Source: Pseudomonas linyingensis (GTDB taxonomy: Bacteria > Pseudomonadota > Gammaproteobacteria > Pseudomonadales > Pseudomonadaceae). Taken from it: a stretch of 64,000 bases of DNA. The notes beneath the pieces are model-generated. The model worked only from the letters and a program-made list of their open reading frames with translations. It was not told the DNA's origin and searched no databases. The first letter of the stretch is position 1; every line of letters starts with the position of its first letter. The stretch spans positions 186,001 through 250,000 of the forward strand of contig NZ_FNZE01000005.1 in the NCBI RefSeq assembly GCF_900109175.1, written 5' to 3'. Positions 61,626-64,000 of this stretch are shown in pieces. Made by a program: the position numbers and the translations under genes.

Positions 61626-62576
61626 TCAGGTCTGCAGGTAACCCGCCTGCCCGAGCACGCCGATCAGCGTGCTGATGGTGACGAAGGCCAGCACCGTGGC
61701 TGCCACCAGCGAGGCGGCGCAGCGCTCCTCGAGGCCGAAGCGCAGGCCGAGGATCGGGTAGATGCTCATCATCGGCGCACTGGCGAACAGCAGCCCGGCC
61801 ACCTTGAGCTGCGGATCGATGTCCGGCACCAGGAGGAAGGCGAGCAGCAGCGCCAGCGGGTGGAGGACCAGCTTGCCGAGGGCGGTCTGCCCGACGTCCG
61901 CCCACATGCCGCGCGGGCGGAGGCCGTAGAGAGTGCCGCCGATGACGAACAGCGCCACCGGCGCCGAGGCGCCGGCCAGCATGTCCACCACGCGGAACAG
62001 CAGCGGCGGCAGGCGCAGCTCCAGCAGCGACAGCAAGAGGCCGAGGGCGATGGCGGCGATCATCGGGTTGCGCAGCAGGCGCAGGGCGGTCTCGCGGACC
62101 AGCGCCCGGCCGCTGGCGGCGGACTGCTGGCCGATCTCGGCCAGCACCAGGGCCAGCGGGATCATCAGCAGGTTCTCCACCAGCATGCCGAGGGCCATGG
62201 CCAGCGCCGCCGTCGGGCCGAGCACCATGGCCACGATGGGGTAACCGATGAAGCCGCTGTTGGGCACCGCCATGCCCATCGCCAGGATGGCGCTGGCCGA
62301 CAGGTCCTGGCCGCGCAGCCAGCGCGCCACCGCCAAGCCGCCGGCGAACACCGCCAGCGAGGCCAGGGCGTAGGCCAGCAGGTAGGGGCCGTCGAGCACC
62401 TCGGCGAGGCTGCGCTCGCTCAGCGCCCGCAGCACCAGCGCCGGCAGGGCGAAGTTGATGACGAAGGCGCCGAGGCCGCGGATCTGCCCGCGGTCGATCA
62501 GGCCGCCGCGCACGGAAAGGAAGCCGAGGGCGATGAGGATGAAGATCGGCGCGGTGACGCCGAGCACGGCTAGCAT
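61626..62576 (-). CDS. AEC-family (auxin efflux carrier-like) transporter
   Basis: 316 residues, ten TM helices (VTAPIFILIALGFLSVRGGL start; NFALPALVLRALSE; AVPNSGFIGYPIVAMVLGP characteristic of the family). It begins within the last codons of zapE (start 62576, zapE stop from 62570). Bacterial AEC proteins usually export or import dicarboxylates or other acids; plant PIN homology makes a link to indole-3-acetate tempting but unproved. Confidence 0.9.
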   Translation of the reverse strand: MLAVLGVTAPIFILIALGFLSVRGGLIDRGQIRGLGAFVINFALPALVLRALSERSLAEVLDGPYLLAYALASLAVFAGGLAVARWLRGQDLSASAILAMGMAVPNSGFIGYPIVAMVLGPTAALAMALGMLVENLLMIPLALVLAEIGQQSAASGRALVRETALRLLRNPMIAAIALGLLLSLLELRLPPLLFRVVDMLAGASAPVALFVIGGTLYGLRPRGMWADVGQTALGKLVLHPLALLLAFLLVPDIDPQLKVAGLLFASAPMMSIYPILGLRFGLEERCAASLVAATVLAFVTISTLIGVLGQAGYLQT

Positions 62577-63646
62577 GCCTGACTCTCCCTGTGGTCAGTC
62601 GGCAGCGGGCGCAGCTGCGCCAGGCGGCTGCGGGTGCGGGCGAAGTCGGCGTGGGCACGGGCCACGCACAACTGGTCGAGGTTGACGGCGCTGGCCAGCA
62701 ACAGCTGCACGCCGCTGTCGTAGGCGATGTCGACGAAGTTGAGGAAGCGCTGCTGCACGTCCAGCGAGCGCTGGTCGAGCGACGGGATGGCGCTGATCGC
62801 CAGACAGGTGAAGTGCCGGCACAGCCACAGGTAGTCGGCGGTGGCGCTGGGCACCTCGAACAGCGCGGCGAACTCCAGCCACAGGGTGTCCTGGCTGCGC
62901 GCCAAGGGTTGCAGACGCAGACGGTTGACCACCAGCACCTCCCCTGCCCCGTCCGGCGTCAACCCCAGTTCCTCGGCCAGATGCGTATCGGCAGCCGGCG
63001 TAGGCCAGCAGTAGCGGCCCCAGTCGCGCGCGCTCAGCGGCCGGTAGTCGCGGCCGCCATCCAGTTCGAGCACGGTGAGGCGCTGCTGCAGCAGGCGGAT
63101 GAACGGCTTGAAACGCTCGTGGTACAGCGGATTGGGGCACAGCCCGGCGGGCGGATAGTTGGAGGTGAGCACCACGCCGACCTGTTCGTGGAGCAGGTGC
63201 TGCAGCAGGCGGCCGAGCAGGATGGCGTCGCCGATGTCGTGCACGTGGAACTCGTCGAAGCACAGCAGGCGCACCTCGCCGGCCAGCTCGCGGGCGACCA
63301 GCGCCAACGGATCGGGTTGGCCGACGAAGCGCAGCAGGCGCTGCTGCACGTCCTGCAGGAAGGCGTGGAAATGGACGCGGCGCTTGGCTTCCAGCGGTGC
63401 GGCAGCAAAGAAGCAGTCGAGCACCAGGCTCTTGCCGCGCCCGACGCCACCCCACAGGTAGACGCCGCCGCTGTGCCGGCGCAGCCAGCCGCGCCGCCCG
63501 CCGAGCTGGTGCTGCAGCCACGCGGCCAGGCGGGCGAAGGCGGCCTGCTGGGCGGGATCGGCCGTCAGGCCGCGCTCGGCCAGTTGTTCGGCGAAACGCT
63601 GCTGCAGGGTGCTGGCAATGCTGGCGGAAGCGGAACGGGCGGGCAT
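62570..63646 (-). CDS. zapE: Cell-division protein ZapE (AFG1-like ATPase)
   Basis: 358-residue AAA-type ATPase. Walker A GGVGRGKS (66-73), Walker B LLCFDEFHV, and sensor TSNYPPAGLCPN. ZapE modulates the Z-ring under stress in E. coli. Overlap with the AEC gene (7 bp) indicates one transcript. It is a core gene and not part of the pca pathway despite its position between pcaG and pcaR. Confidence 0.92.
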   Translation of the reverse strand: MPARSASASIASTLQQRFAEQLAERGLTADPAQQAAFARLAAWLQHQLGGRRGWLRRHSGGVYLWGGVGRGKSLVLDCFFAAAPLEAKRRVHFHAFLQDVQQRLLRFVGQPDPLALVARELAGEVRLLCFDEFHVHDIGDAILLGRLLQHLLHEQVGVVLTSNYPPAGLCPNPLYHERFKPFIRLLQQRLTVLELDGGRDYRPLSARDWGRYCWPTPAADTHLAEELGLTPDGAGEVLVVNRLRLQPLARSQDTLWLEFAALFEVPSATADYLWLCRHFTCLAISAIPSLDQRSLDVQQRFLNFVDIAYDSGVQLLLASAVNLDQLCVARAHADFARTRSRLAQLRPLPTDHRESQAC

Positions 63647-63674
63647 GGCGCGAATGGAATCCTCAACGTGGCAA

Positions 63675-63701
63675 ACCCGCGATGCCGGACATCGCGGGTT
63701 C
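63675..63701 (-). terminator. Terminator-like hairpin downstream of pcaG
   Basis: Perfect 11-bp arms AACCCGCGATG / CATCGCGGGTT with a 5-nt loop; on the minus strand a short TTTG follows. It separates pcaG from zapE. Confidence 0.65.
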
Positions 63702-63787
63702 TGGATGGCGCAGGCAACGGTGCAACGATTCCGGCGCGGCGCGCAGGCGCATTACGGCACGCCCGCAGCACGACGCCGGAAGCTTGC

Positions 63788-64000
63788 TCAGAAGTCGAAG
63801 AACACCGTCTCGCCTTCACCCTGGATGCGGATGTCGAAGCGGTAGGCCAGCTTGCCGTCGACCTCGCAGCGCTTGGCCACCAGGGTCTGGCGACGCTCCA
63901 CCGCCTCGATCAGGTTGAGCACCGGATCTTCGGCGTTGGCCTCCGTTTCGTCCTCGAAGTAGATGCGCGTCTGCAGCTGGATGTTGATCCCGCGGGCGAA
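63788..64000 (-). CDS. pcaG: Protocatechuate 3,4-dioxygenase alpha chain, C-terminal 70 residues
   Basis: Alpha subunit of the intradiol ring-cleavage enzyme that turns protocatechuate into 3-carboxy-cis,cis-muconate. The visible end reads FARGINIQLQTRIYFEDETE, then YRFDIRIQGEGETVFFDF and stop, as in PcaG. The rest, and presumably pcaH, lie to the right of the window. It completes the pathway with pcaB, pcaC, pcaD, pcaI, pcaJ and pcaF here. Confidence 0.92.
   Translation of the reverse strand, partial: FARGINIQLQTRIYFEDETEANAEDPVLNLIEAVERRQTLVAKRCEVDGKLAYRFDIRIQGEGETVFFDF

Noticed and set aside
1-64000. tRNA, rRNA, integrase or prophage genes marking the islands
   Set aside because: None seen on either strand; the islands here are bracketed by gene duplications, not by att sites.

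Overview
The window looks like the chromosome of a Pseudomonas-type gammaproteobacterium. The evidence is high GC, OprD-family porins, a DNA polymerase II gene, a PcaR-controlled beta-ketoadipate cluster, ZapE, and 21-24 bp REP-like stem-loops. I cannot name the species. No rRNA, tRNA, CRISPR array or prophage is visible. LEFT ACCESSORY REGION (1-10.5 kb): after the 5' part of polB comes a compact five-gene operon (1534-8239). It encodes an all-helical protein, two TRAFAC-type P-loop GTPases, a large GAP1-type GTPase-associated protein and a caspase-like protease. The last two end in the same ~85-residue domain (EAD1 type), which suggests GTPase-gated recruitment of a suicide protease. A three-helix membrane protein, a 38-residue ORF, a 114-bp inverted-repeat element and an internally deleted IS3-type element follow. 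This is the best candidate in the window for a little-studied conflict system. AmrS-FLANKED REGION (10.6-20.6 kb): an intact AmmeMemoRadiSam-type radical SAM gene and a decayed, in-frame-deleted second copy bracket a TetR/FabF pair and a complete RND tripartite pump with its own TetR and two matching operators. REGULATOR/TRANSPORTER MOSAIC (20.6-31.8 kb): EamA, HPP, GST, AzlCD, LysE (truncated), PanB and MaoC genes lie here with several LysR, TetR and Lrp regulators. PanB looks transferred (actinobacterial type) and is fused at its 5' side to the broken lysE gene. AROMATIC REGION (31.8-64 kb): quiC1 (dehydroshikimate dehydratase) and an oprD porin are divergent. Next comes a complete iac-type indole-3-acetate catabolic cluster (iacHABICDEF, a TRAP transporter, iacG, iacR). 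The iac island sits between a direct repeat: intact oprD plus terminator plus a cupin-gene fragment on the left, and a broken oprD plus terminator plus intact cupin gene on the right. This implies insertion with duplication of a resident oprD-cupin locus. After a housekeeping stretch (DUF389-like protein, SH3 lipoprotein, AlkB, an oxidoreductase and a DMT exporter) comes the protocatechuate branch: pcaC, pcaD, pcaB, pcaF, pcaJ, pcaI, pcaR, an AEC transporter, zapE and the 3' end of pcaG. LOGIC: QuiC1 makes protocatechuate, and the iac products are expected to reach catechol (from published iac work). Both feed the beta-ketoadipate pathway, whose last steps (PcaIJ, PcaF) are encoded here. PcaR-like boxes occur upstream of pcaI, upstream of pcaR and, notably, between quiC1 and oprD, linking these loci in one regulon.
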